Positions 23,854 through 31,534 of a DNA stretch of 37,427 nt are shown here, piece by piece (position 1 is the first letter of the stretch; each line of letters opens with the position of its first letter). Both the position numbers and the translations under genes were made by a program. The notes under the pieces are model-generated. The model worked only from the letters and a program-made list of their open reading frames with translations. It was not told the DNA's origin and made no database searches. This DNA comes from Candidatus Sulfopaludibacter sp. SbA3 (lineage in GTDB: Bacteria; Pseudomonadota; Alphaproteobacteria; Caulobacterales; Hyphomonadaceae): NCBI GenBank assembly GCA_945913285.1, contig CAMEDD010000025.1, forward strand, positions 1 to 37,427, read 5' to 3'.

Positions 23854-24897
23854 ATGCCTGAATTCATGACCCTCGCTTATGCGGGCCAACCTGTCTGGTT
23901 GTGGCTCGCTTTCCTCAGCTTCATTGCCTTCCTCCTCTGGGTGGACCTCGGCCTTCTCAACAACAAGGATGAAGTGGTCTCTCCCGCCAAGAGCGCGATG
24001 ATGTGGGCGGCCTTCTCGTCGCTCGCGGTGGCCTTCGGCTTTTACGTCTATTTCGGCTACCAGCCGGACCCGCAATTCTACAACGAGCCGGACAACCTGA
24101 ACCAGCAGGCGACCATCCAGTTCGCCACGGGATACTTGCTTGAGACCGCCCTCGCCTTCGACAACATCTTTGTCATCGGCATGATCTTCACCTTCTTTGC
24201 CATCCCGCCGAAGTACCAGCACCGGGTGCTGTTCTGGGGCATCATCGGTGCCATCGTGTTTCGCGCGATCTTCATCTCGCTCGGCTCGGCGGTAGTGAAC
24301 GAGTTCACCTGGGTCCTCTACATCTTCGCCGCCTTCCTAGTGTTTACGGGCGTCAAGATGCTCATTGGTGGCAGTGACCATGAGATGGATCTCAACGAGA
24401 ACCCTGTTCTCAAGTTCCTGAAGAAACGCATCCGCGTTACCGAAGAGATCACCAACCACAATTTCGTGGTTCGGAAACCGCATCCGGTGACTGGCAAGAT
24501 GGTGTTGTTCGCAACGCCCCTGCTGCTCGCCCTGGTCATGGTAGAGCTTGTCGATATCGTGTTTGCAGTCGACTCGGTGCCGGCGATCTTCGCGGTCACC
24601 CGCGATCCGTTCATCGTTTACACGTCGAACATCTTCGCCATCCTCGGCCTGCGTTCGATGTACTTCATGCTCGCGGCCGCGATCGAGCGATTCAAGTACC
24701 TGAAGTATGGCCTGGCGCTTGTGCTCGTGCTGATCGGCCTCAAGATCATCTGGAACTTCCTGCTCTACAAGGAACTGCACATCGTGCCGTATCTTGAGCC
24801 GCAGGTGTCGCTGATCCTGACGATCACCTTCCTCGGCGGATCGATCATCTATTCGCTCTGGCGGACAGGATCGGAAAAGAAGGTCGCCGGGGCCTGA
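23854..24897 (+). CDS. TerC family integral membrane protein
   Basis: A 347-residue inner-membrane protein of the TerC/Alx type, with about nine hydrophobic segments. The family's conserved acidic membrane motifs are present: WVDLGLLNNKDEV near residue 30, GYLLETALAFDNIFVIGMIF, and LVMVELVDIVFAVDSVPAIFAVTRDPF with FIVYTSNIFAILGLRSMYF. These acidic residues fit the metal-ion (Mn2+) export role shown for relatives; tellurium resistance itself is not implied. The length fits the long Alx-like form. The last 49 bp overlap the 3' end of the convergent thioesterase frame. Confidence 0.93.
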   Translation: MPEFMTLAYAGQPVWLWLAFLSFIAFLLWVDLGLLNNKDEVVSPAKSAMMWAAFSSLAVAFGFYVYFGYQPDPQFYNEPDNLNQQATIQFATGYLLETALAFDNIFVIGMIFTFFAIPPKYQHRVLFWGIIGAIVFRAIFISLGSAVVNEFTWVLYIFAAFLVFTGVKMLIGGSDHEMDLNENPVLKFLKKRIRVTEEITNHNFVVRKPHPVTGKMVLFATPLLLALVMVELVDIVFAVDSVPAIFAVTRDPFIVYTSNIFAILGLRSMYFMLAAAIERFKYLKYGLALVLVLIGLKIIWNFLLYKELHIVPYLEPQVSLILTITFLGGSIIYSLWRTGSEKKVAGA

Positions 24898-25418
24898 AAC
24901 GACCGGCCCCCACCTTTCGCAGCGTCGCTGGGGGAGGTGGGGGCTTCCTGCTTCTTGTTCGCCGCGGCTTCACGCATCGGGACACCTTCCCGTCTCGGGA
25001 TCACCTTGAAGATGCCGGTGCCGCGCATGATCGTCTTGTCGCCGGTCCAGATCCTGCCCTCGACCGTGACCACATCATCCTGACGTCCGACGACCTTGCC
25101 ATCTCCCTCGACGAAACTACCGAGCGGCGCGCCGGCGAGAAAGTCGCACAGCAGACGGACGGTGACCCACCAGGTATCCTCGTCCTTTTCCACCGCGCCG
25201 CCCCAGGCCATGTCGGCAAAGGTCATCAACATACCGCCATGCGCATTGAGCATGCCGTTGGTATGATACTCTTCCACCCGGAAGGCGCGGGTCAGGTGGC
25301 CGTTCTCGCGTTTCTCGAACAGGGGTCCGATCTGGCGGCCGAAGCCCCGGTGCCAGGCGAGCTGGGCATAGCCGGGTGGGAGTTCGGTGGTCTGGTAGCG
25401 GTTGAAATCGTCAGTCAT
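24849..25418 (-). CDS. PaaI-type hotdog thioesterase with C-terminal extension
   Basis: A 189-residue acyl-CoA thioesterase-like protein of the hotdog (4HBT/PaaI) fold. The core FRVEEYHTNGMLNAHGGMLMTFADMAWGG has the HGG-containing catalytic loop, with VRLLCDFLAGAPLGSFVEGDGKVV as the central strands and GRIWTGDKTIMRGTGIFKVI as the last. The core ends near residue 150. The remaining 40 residues, rich in Ala, Ser, Gly and Lys, read through a perfect 10-bp hairpin (24906-24944) and into the end of the TerC gene, so they look like an acquired tail, not part of the fold. The start at 25418 (MTDDFNR) is favoured over 25487. Confidence 0.88.
   Translation of the reverse strand: MTDDFNRYQTTELPPGYAQLAWHRGFGRQIGPLFEKRENGHLTRAFRVEEYHTNGMLNAHGGMLMTFADMAWGGAVEKDEDTWWVTVRLLCDFLAGAPLGSFVEGDGKVVGRQDDVVTVEGRIWTGDKTIMRGTGIFKVIPRREGVPMREAAANKKQEAPTSPSDAAKGGGRSFQAPATFFSDPVRQSE
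24906..24944. repeat. Perfect 10-bp inverted repeat at the TerC/thioesterase 3' ends
   Basis: GCCCCCACCT (24906-24915) and AGGTGGGGGC (24935-24944) enclose a 19-nt loop. It starts 9 nt after the TerC stop and lies inside the C-terminal tail of the convergent thioesterase frame. It may serve as a stop structure for the TerC transcript or be a copy of a dispersed palindromic element; the T run after it is weak (CTTCCTGCTTCTT). Confidence 0.75.
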
Positions 25419-25498
25419 TCGGGCGGGATAAACCCGCGAGCAGGGCGACTGCAAGGGATGCCTTGAATTTGCCATCGGGGATCGCAAAGCATTTGCGG

Positions 25499-26278
25499 AT
25501 GCTTCGCTGTCTCGCCGCCGCCGCCCTCGCCGCCAGCCTGCTGGTCCCTTCCGCGCTGGCCGACATGCGGGCCCGGGACAATGCGATGGTGTCGTCCGCC
25601 GTGATGAGCGCCCGGGAGTCGCTGGATGCCTGCGGCGGGCGCAACCTGCTCGACGCCGCCGTGCCGGACGGGCCGTTCCTCGAAGCCTGCAAGTTTCACG
25701 ATGCCTGCTACCGTTCCGGCCAGCTGGACCAAGGCGTTTGCGATGCAGACTTCTTGAGCGACATGCGCCAGTCCTGCAATACGAACTGGCCGAAAGGCAG
25801 CGCCGCCGGCAAGAATGCCGCCTGTGAACTGGCCGCCTACACCTATTTCCGGGCGGTCAATTCCCGCTTCGGATCGATGCTGTATCCGGGCGGCGTGACC
25901 GAGGGCCAGTTCGGCGGCGTGACCCAAACCGTCAGCGAAGGGCTCAATGGCACACGCCATATTGAGGCCTGCGCCGAGGCGCGCAATGCTTCGAACCGGA
26001 AGCTGCGCTTTTTCCTCACGCTGCATGATGCGAAAGGCGACTGGGTGGCGACGGCGCCTGGGGTCTCGTCCCTGTCGCTGCAGCCGGGCGAGACGAAAAC
26101 CATCTGCGCCGGCACGTCGGCCTCCTGGTTCCGGAGCGCGGCAAACATTGGCGAGGCCTATGCGCTGACGCTGAAAGCGGATGATCCTTCGACGCTCAAT
26201 CCGTTCGGCGACCTCTTGGACGTGGACCGGCTGGATTGCGAGACGGCGAGCGGGAAGTGCGTGCGCCGCTCGCTTTAG
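25499..26278 (+). CDS. Secreted phospholipase A2-like protein
   Basis: A 259-residue exported protein that I do not recognise as a named gene. The signal peptide MLRCLAAAALAASLLVPSALA predicts cleavage near Ala21. The segment LEACKFHDACYRSG (H67, D68) has the Cys-x-x-His-Asp-x-Cys-Tyr form of the phospholipase A2 active site, where His acts as base with a nearby Asp. Additional cysteines (CDADF, MRQSC, AACE and later EACAEA, TICAG, DCETASGKC) suggest several disulfides. The C-terminal half (about 150-259) looks like a separate beta-rich domain. A TTG at 25463 with AAGGGA four nt upstream would add 12 residues. It is divergent from the thioesterase; hydrolysis of phospholipids is inferred from the motif only. 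Confidence 0.75.
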   Translation: MLRCLAAAALAASLLVPSALADMRARDNAMVSSAVMSARESLDACGGRNLLDAAVPDGPFLEACKFHDACYRSGQLDQGVCDADFLSDMRQSCNTNWPKGSAAGKNAACELAAYTYFRAVNSRFGSMLYPGGVTEGQFGGVTQTVSEGLNGTRHIEACAEARNASNRKLRFFLTLHDAKGDWVATAPGVSSLSLQPGETKTICAGTSASWFRSAANIGEAYALTLKADDPSTLNPFGDLLDVDRLDCETASGKCVRRSL

Positions 26279-26364
26279 GATTTCGCGCAGCACGTTCGGC
26301 CGGACGCAGCGTGGGCTGGTCGGGCCAGATCGTTTGCGGCTTTCGTGGGCGTAAGTGGCCTCAC

Positions 26365-26389
26365 CTCCCACGCCCTGCGGGCGCGGGAG
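26365..26389. terminator. Hairpin between convergent genes, possible bidirectional terminator
   Basis: CTCCCACGCCC (26365-26375) and GGGCGCGGGAG (26379-26389) form an 11-bp stem with one mismatch and a TGC loop. It lies between the phospholipase-like gene and the convergent ABC1 gene. There is no T run on either side, so intrinsic termination is uncertain. Confidence 0.45.
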
Positions 26390-26394
26390 AGCGG

Positions 26395-27759
26395 TTAAGT
26401 CAGCCCGGCAGCTTTCAGGGCAGCGGCCTGGCGGGCCGCGACCGTTTCGGTGGAGAAGCCTTCAAGGCTTTGTTCGAAGAGTTTGTGGAAGTTGAGTTCG
26501 GCGCCGAGGCGCAGGTAGGCGGCGCCGAGGCCGATGGCGGCGCGGTCCATGAAGACAAACTCGCGGGGGATCTTTACGGGCCCCTTCTCTTTCAGGAGCG
26601 CGCGCACGCGGAAGGCTTCCTTGCGGCCGTACTCGCCGGGCTTGACGCCGTCGGCGACGGAGCGGACGCGGTCATCGATGATCGGGCCATAGATGAAGCG
26701 GGCCCAGACATTGAGCACTTCGACGAGTTCGCGGGTTAGGTTCTCGAAGCCCCAGGTCTCGTAGGCGGCATAGGCCGCGTCGAAATCATCATGCAGCATC
26801 GCGCGGTAGAGATCGACGACACCTCCGACAAATTTCGGCGGGAAGATACGCACGCAGCCAAAGTCGAGCAGGTTGATGCCGGTGCCGCCGCCCGTGACCT
26901 GATAATTGCCGAGGTGCGGATCGCCGTGAATGACGGCGTAGGAGTTCATCGGCGCCCACCAGGTCCAGAACAGCATCTCGGCGATGTGGTTGCGGACGTC
27001 CTGCGGCGCGGATTCAAAAGCGCTGAGCTTTTCGCCGGAGAGCCAGGTCATGGTGAGCAGGCGGTCTGCGGAAAGTTCGGGGATCAGCTGGGGCACAGTA
27101 ACGAAAGACTTCTCGGCGAGCATCGCGCCATAAAGCGCCATGTGTTTGGCCTCGCGGGCATAGTCGAGTTCCTCGCGCAGGCGGTCGGTGATTTCCTCGA
27201 CCATCGCGTCGGCGTCGATCGAGCCGTCCATGCGCTTGAAGACGCCAAGCAGGGTACGCAGCTGGCCGACATCGGATTCAACCGCGCTGGACATGTCCGG
27301 ATACTGGAGCTTGCAGGCGACCTCGCGGCCATCATGGAGGGTGGCCCGGTGGACCTGACCGAGGGAGGCGGCATGGCCAGCCTCGTGGCTGAAGCTGGCG
27401 AACTTCGCTTCCCAGCCAGGGCCGAGTTCGGCGCGCATGCGGCGCTTGACGAAGGGCCAGCCCATGGCGGGCGCCTCGGCCTGCAGCTGGCTGAGTTCGG
27501 TCGCATATTCCGGCGGCAGGAAATCCGGGATCGTGGAGACCAGCTGGGCGATCTTCATCAGCGGGCCCTTGGACTTGCCAAGGGCGGCGGCGAGGGCTTT
27601 TGCGGTCCGCTGGTCGCCTTCATCCCCCCCAAACAGGGACTGGGCAGCAAAGGCGAGACCGGCGCCCGACAGGTTCGCGCCAACCCTGGCGGTGCGCGCA
27701 AGACGGCCGGTGAGGCGGTTGCGTTCGGGATCTGCGGGGCGGGAGGGCGTGTCGGTCAT
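26395..27759 (-). CDS. ABC1/UbiB family atypical kinase-like protein
   Basis: A 454-residue member of the ABC1/ADCK/UbiB family, atypical kinases linked to ubiquinone synthesis and lipid homeostasis. Family motifs are GPLMKIAQLVSTIPDFLPPEY (KxGQ region), the alanine-rich nucleotide loop HAASLGQVHRATL, VACKLQYPDM with the ATP-site Lys, HGDPHLGNYQV (catalytic loop) and LLDFGCVRIF (the DFG metal site). In the KxGQ motif the Gly is Ala (K69-I-A-Q72), which I believe is shared by an alphaproteobacterial subgroup distinct from UbiB itself. UbiB's C-terminal membrane helices are not obvious. The start at 27759 (MTDTPS) is favoured over 27792. Its substrate is unknown. Confidence 0.9.
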   Translation of the reverse strand: MTDTPSRPADPERNRLTGRLARTARVGANLSGAGLAFAAQSLFGGDEGDQRTAKALAAALGKSKGPLMKIAQLVSTIPDFLPPEYATELSQLQAEAPAMGWPFVKRRMRAELGPGWEAKFASFSHEAGHAASLGQVHRATLHDGREVACKLQYPDMSSAVESDVGQLRTLLGVFKRMDGSIDADAMVEEITDRLREELDYAREAKHMALYGAMLAEKSFVTVPQLIPELSADRLLTMTWLSGEKLSAFESAPQDVRNHIAEMLFWTWWAPMNSYAVIHGDPHLGNYQVTGGGTGINLLDFGCVRIFPPKFVGGVVDLYRAMLHDDFDAAYAAYETWGFENLTRELVEVLNVWARFIYGPIIDDRVRSVADGVKPGEYGRKEAFRVRALLKEKGPVKIPREFVFMDRAAIGLGAAYLRLGAELNFHKLFEQSLEGFSTETVAARQAAALKAAGLT

Positions 27760-27880
27760 GCCCCGGATATAGAGGACCTGACGGCCTTGCACAGTGACGG
27801 CGCGCCGCGCAGATGATCAAGGAATGGGCGCCTCAACCGAAAAAACCGGTCCCGGCGCTGCTTTTCCCCTCCGAGTCCGG

Positions 27881-27909
27881 TTGACGCACACCCGGCCTTT
27901 ATGTATCTC
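27881..27909 (+). promoter_or_regulatory. rpsT promoter
   Basis: TTGACG (27881-27886), a 17-bp spacer and TATCTC (27904-27909). This predicts a start near 27916 and a leader of about 43 nt before the rpsT ATG. Confidence 0.7.
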
Positions 27910-27958
27910 TCCGCCTTCGGCTTGACGGGGCAAATTCCCGGGGCCAACGGAGTCTACG

Positions 27959-28222
27959 ATGGCGAATACCAAATCAGCCAAGAAAATGGTGCGCAAGATT
28001 GAAGCGCGCACCGAAGTCAACAAGGCCCGCCGCTCGCGCGTGCGTACGTTCGTCCGCAAGGTCGAAGAAGCCATTGCCTCCGGTGACAAATCCGCAGCTG
28101 CAGATGCGCTGAAAGCGGCCCAGCCGGAAATCATGCGCGCTGTGACCAAAGGCGTGGCTCACAAGAACACGGCCTCGCGCAAGGTTTCGCGCCTGTCGGC
28201 CCGCGTCAAGGCCATGGCCTGA
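27959..28222 (+). CDS. rpsT: 30S ribosomal protein S20
   Basis: Small basic ribosomal protein binding 16S rRNA. The 87-residue sequence has the S20 pattern: [41 protein letters not shown] and the C-terminal [24 protein letters not shown] six nt upstream supports the start. It is a single-gene transcription unit with its own promoter and a strong terminator, placed upstream of dnaA as in many alphaproteobacteria. Confidence 0.98.
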   Translation: MANTKSAKKMVRKIEARTEVNKARRSRVRTFVRKVEEAIASGDKSAAADALKAAQPEIMRAVTKGVAHKNTASRKVSRLSARVKAMA

Positions 28223-28742
28223 AACGAGATCAAAGCGCCGTTTTTCGGTGGTTGAAATTGCAGCCCGTCAGGCTCGCCTGACGGGTTTTTTTTGGGCAGT
28301 TTCCGGCAGAGCAAACTTGGCCAGACAAGAGGATTTTGTATCCGCTACCCATTTCGAGAGCGCTCGGCGAAGACTTTTTAAGACCTGACCGGCGACGTGC
28401 CGAGGCAACCAGAATTTATCTCAATTTCCACAGCGAAAATGGAACCTTTCTGTTGACAGCACTTTTGCGAACAAATGTTTACGCGCGCTCACTCACAATT
28501 TTTTTCGCCGCGCAAATGCATGAATTTCCTGTGCATTTTTGCCAGGGACGACATGTCAACATGCTAATTGCGGCGTTCAAAAAAAAGAGGGGCTTGTAGT
28601 GGATTTCTGTTAGCAATAGTTTCGCGTCTTCCAGCTGATTATCGTCCCGGTAAAGAGTATTTTTGCGTATCAGGCGGGGGCCTGCCGGGGCGCGTCGAGT
28701 GCGGGTTGGACAGAACGAGCAAAACTAGAAACGGGGTCGGTG
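28223..28742. other. 520-bp rpsT-dnaA intergenic region
   Basis: The first part holds the rpsT terminator (28264-28293). From about 28420 to 28660 the sequence is AT-rich with short A and T runs. It contains a TTGACA (28453-28458) that could be the -35 of dnaA but lacks a convincing -10, an inverted repeat AAATGCA-N11-TGCATTT (28514-28538) and an 8-bp palindrome GACATGTC (28550-28557). Only one weak DnaA-box-like string (ATTTCCACA, near 28424-28432) is present, and I saw no GANTC site. The region may be the dnaA leader and regulatory zone; evidence for an origin is weak. An 87-codon open frame from a TTG at 28336 has no support. Confidence 0.6.
28264..28293 (+). terminator. Rho-independent terminator of rpsT
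   Basis: CCCGTCAGG (28264-28272), loop CTCG, CCTGACGGG (28277-28285): a perfect 9-bp stem followed by eight T (28286-28293). It lies 41 nt after the rpsT stop codon. Confidence 0.97.
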
Positions 28743-30182
28743 ATGCACCGAAAAAGATTGTTTGTTTCTCGCGTCAGTAAGGGAAATCAGGATCAAGCGG
28801 GTGGCGAAGCCACTGGCCTGCGCGTCTGGGATGATGTGCAGCTGGTCCTCGCTTCCCGGATTGCGCCGGAAGAATTTGACCGCTGGATTGCGGAGCTGCG
28901 CCTCGTCGCAGAGGTAGAGGGCGAAATGCTGCTCGCCGCGAAAGATCCCTATGCCCTTGACCGGGCTGAGACGGGTTACAAGCGTGAGATCGAACGCCTT
29001 TGGGCGGCGATGGACCCGCTTGGCCGCATGATCAAACTGATCTGTTGGCGGACGGTTTCGGACGAGATCCGCGACTTCATCGGTGACCCGTGGTCCGATA
29101 ACGGCGATCCGCCAGAGCCGCCCGACGTATCCTCGTCTGCCGGACCGGCGATGACCTTCGATACGCTGGTTGTGGGCCCGTCGAACCAGATCGCCGCCGA
29201 AATGGCGAAGCGGATTGCGGCAGGCCTTCCGGCCGGTACGCCGATCACGCTGATGTACGGCCCGCAGGGTACCGGCAAGACGCATATCGTGATGGCACTG
29301 AAGGCCGCCGTTACGCGCAGCGATGCCAGGCGCAAGGTCGTGTACCTGACGGCCGAAGAATTCATGTCCGCCTATCTCGACGGCGTGAAGGCGCGCGACA
29401 CGGGTCCGCTGAAGCGGCGCCTTCGCGAAGCGGCGATACTCATCGTCGATGACCTCCACCGCATCGCCGGCAAGCCGGGCACCGAGAACGAGCTTTACCA
29501 GAACATCCGGGAAGTGACCGGCAATGGTGGCCAGGTCGTTCTGGTGGGTGATACCGCGCCGGGCGAGACAGTCGGCTTCGGCCAGCGCCTGCGCAGCGAG
29601 ATCAAGGGCGCGACGGCCGTCGAAATCGGCCTGCCCGACGCGGCGATGCGCCGTGAAATCCTGACCCGTCTGGCGGCGTTCATTACGTCCAGCCATCCGG
29701 AATTCCTGCTCGAGGACGACATGATCCAGAAACTCAATTCCGGAATCCGCGGCCCCGGCCGCGAACTGAACGGCGCCGTGTGGAGCCTCTTCACGGAGGC
29801 AAACTTCGGACAGGAAACGCCGACGGCAGAGATGCTGGACCGCGTGATCCGCCGGCATTCCGGCGAGGCGCGCGAGCCGACGATGGACGTGATCAAGAAG
29901 GCAACGCTGAAAGTGTTCCCGATTGCCCGCGCCGACCTCGAAGGGCCGAGCAAAATGCAGGCTTATGTGTATCCGCGCCAGATTGCGATGTACCTGTGCC
30001 GGACGCTGACGCGCAAATCCTTCCCGCAGATCGGGCTCGCCTTTGGCAAGAGGGACCATACGACCGTTCTCTATGCGTTCCGCCGCATCCGGGACTCGCT
30101 GGCTACAGATCCCCGCGTCGCGGAAGACCTGGCGCGTGTCGAGGCTGTCGTGATCGATATGCTCGACAGCGGCTTGAGCTGA
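28743..30182 (+). CDS. dnaA: Chromosomal replication initiator DnaA (divergent)
   Basis: AAA+ protein that binds DnaA boxes and opens the origin. The 479-residue protein has Walker A in LMYGPQGTGKTH (about 173-181), Walker B ILIVDDLH (about 232-239), LRSEIKGATAVEIGLPD with the arginine finger region, and sensor 2 in GPGRELNGAVWSL. Domain IV has PRQIAMYLCRTLTRKSFPQI and GKRDHTTVLYAFRRIR, which carry the DnaA-box contacts. Domain III is more diverged than usual (for example GPQGTGKT in place of the common GGVGLGKT). The start is GTG (28740) or the adjoining ATG (28743); the ribosome site is weak. It is followed by a terminator-like stem and then dnaN. The 557-codon opposite-strand frame is a shadow. 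Confidence 0.95.
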   Translation: MHRKRLFVSRVSKGNQDQAGGEATGLRVWDDVQLVLASRIAPEEFDRWIAELRLVAEVEGEMLLAAKDPYALDRAETGYKREIERLWAAMDPLGRMIKLICWRTVSDEIRDFIGDPWSDNGDPPEPPDVSSSAGPAMTFDTLVVGPSNQIAAEMAKRIAAGLPAGTPITLMYGPQGTGKTHIVMALKAAVTRSDARRKVVYLTAEEFMSAYLDGVKARDTGPLKRRLREAAILIVDDLHRIAGKPGTENELYQNIREVTGNGGQVVLVGDTAPGETVGFGQRLRSEIKGATAVEIGLPDAAMRREILTRLAAFITSSHPEFLLEDDMIQKLNSGIRGPGRELNGAVWSLFTEANFGQETPTAEMLDRVIRRHSGEAREPTMDVIKKATLKVFPIARADLEGPSKMQAYVYPRQIAMYLCRTLTRKSFPQIGLAFGKRDHTTVLYAFRRIRDSLATDPRVAEDLARVEAVVIDMLDSGLS

Positions 30183-30191
30183 GCCGGCCGG

Positions 30192-30239
30192 GCCCCCGCG
30201 CCTCCGCTCCGGCGGACCCCGGGGGCGGCTTGGCTTTTT
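30192..30239 (+). terminator. Terminator-like structure after dnaA
   Basis: GCCCCCG (30192-30198) pairs with CGGGGGC (30220-30226), with an inner hairpin TCCGC-TCCG-GCGGA (30203-30216). An outer AGCCG/CGGCT pair (30182-30186 with 30226-30230) competes or extends. Five T follow at 30235-30239. It begins at the dnaA stop, suggesting that dnaN has its own promoter within 30240-30385. Confidence 0.6.
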
Positions 30240-30385
30240 CCCGAACTTGGTTAAGGGTCTGCAGCCCGTAGCCGGACCGGAGCGGGGTGATTCCCGGCGC
30301 GCCCGGGAGCAGATATTCGCGGCAACAGCCACCAGAGGATTGGGGGAGCGGCAACGCAGCTCCCGTGATATGGACGGACCTGAAG

Positions 30386-31507
30386 ATGAAACTGACAATA
30401 GAACGCAGTGACTTGCTGGATGCGCTGAGCCACGTGCAGAATATTGTCGAGCGGCGCACGACGATCCCGATCCTGTCGAACGTCCTGCTGCAGGCCACGA
30501 AGGGTGAGCTTCGCCTGACGGCGACTGACCTTGATATCGAGGCGGTGGACTCGGCCGCGGCGAAGGTCACGCGCGAAGGCGCTGTCACGGCGCCGGCAGG
30601 GACGCTGTTTGATGTGGTACGCAAGTTACCTTCGGGCGCCGAAGTGCTGATGGAACTGAACGCCGAGACGGGCCGGATCATCCTGACGGCCGGGCGCTCG
30701 CAGTTCGAGCTGCCGACCCTGCCCGCGGCAGACTTCCAGACGATGGCCTCCGATGAAGGCAGCGTACAGTTCAGCCTGCCGGCCAAGGAATTTGCCCGCC
30801 TCATCGACAAGACGCGGTTTGCGATCTCGACCGAGGAGACGCGGTACTATCTTAACGGCGTGTTCCTGCACGCCGCCAAGAATGATGCGGGCAAGCCTGT
30901 CCTGCGTTCTGTGGCAACCGACGGGCACCGCCTGGCGCTTGCGGAACTGAAGGCACCGAAGGGCAGCGAAAAACTGACCGGTGTGATCGTGCCGCGCAAG
31001 ACGGTAAATGAAATCCGCCGCCTGATCGACGGGCGCGAGGACGAGGTGGCGATTGAAGTGTCTGACACAAAGATCGTGGTGCGCGCAGGGCGCGCGGTGC
31101 TAACCTCGAAACTGATCGATGGTTCGTTCCCGGACTATGCGCGCGTCATCCCGAAGGGCAATGACAAGAAGCTGACCGTCAACAACAAGGCCTTCGAAGC
31201 CGCGGTGGACCGCGTCTCGACGGTGTCTGCGGAGCGGTCGCGCTCAGTGAAGATGAGCCTCAGCGATGGGCGCCTGACGCTGGCGGTGAACCATGCCGAG
31301 ACCGGCGCGGGCAATGAGGAAATCGAGGCCGAGTATTCATCGGACGCGATGGAGATCGGGTTCAATGCCAAATACCTGCTCGACATCGCGGGCCAGATTG
31401 AATCGGACGAAGCCGAGTTCATGTTCAACGACCCCGCCTCCCCGGCCCTGGTCCTCGACCCGTCGGACGAGTCGGCGCGCTATGTTCTGATGCCGCTTCG
31501 CGTTTAG
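30386..31507 (+). CDS. dnaN: DNA polymerase III sliding clamp, beta subunit
   Basis: Ring-shaped processivity factor of replication. The 373-residue protein starts MKLTIERSDLLDALSHVQNI and has VERRTTIPILSNVLL, the classic clamp N-terminal block. PKGNDKKLTV and the C-terminal end PASPALVLDPSDESARYVLMPLRV match the third domain and the family terminus. The ATG at 30386 fits the family start; the frame from 30287 adds non-conserved residues through the intergenic region. recF begins 27 nt after its stop, so the two are likely cotranscribed. Confidence 0.97.
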   Translation: MKLTIERSDLLDALSHVQNIVERRTTIPILSNVLLQATKGELRLTATDLDIEAVDSAAAKVTREGAVTAPAGTLFDVVRKLPSGAEVLMELNAETGRIILTAGRSQFELPTLPAADFQTMASDEGSVQFSLPAKEFARLIDKTRFAISTEETRYYLNGVFLHAAKNDAGKPVLRSVATDGHRLALAELKAPKGSEKLTGVIVPRKTVNEIRRLIDGREDEVAIEVSDTKIVVRAGRAVLTSKLIDGSFPDYARVIPKGNDKKLTVNNKAFEAAVDRVSTVSAERSRSVKMSLSDGRLTLAVNHAETGAGNEEIEAEYSSDAMEIGFNAKYLLDIAGQIESDEAEFMFNDPASPALVLDPSDESARYVLMPLRV

Positions 31508-31534
31508 ACAGGTGGGCTGGCGGGCCCTGCCACC

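Noticed and set aside
28420-28435. DnaA box in the rpsT-dnaA gap
   Set aside because: ATTTCCACA has two mismatches to TTATCCACA and stands alone, so it does not support an origin by itself.
28336-28599. 87-codon open frame between rpsT and dnaA
   Set aside because: TTG start, no ribosome site, no family similarity, and it runs through the AT-rich control region.
28725-30398. 557-codon minus-strand open frame opposite dnaA
   Set aside because: No recognisable domain; the plus strand encodes DnaA with all main motifs.
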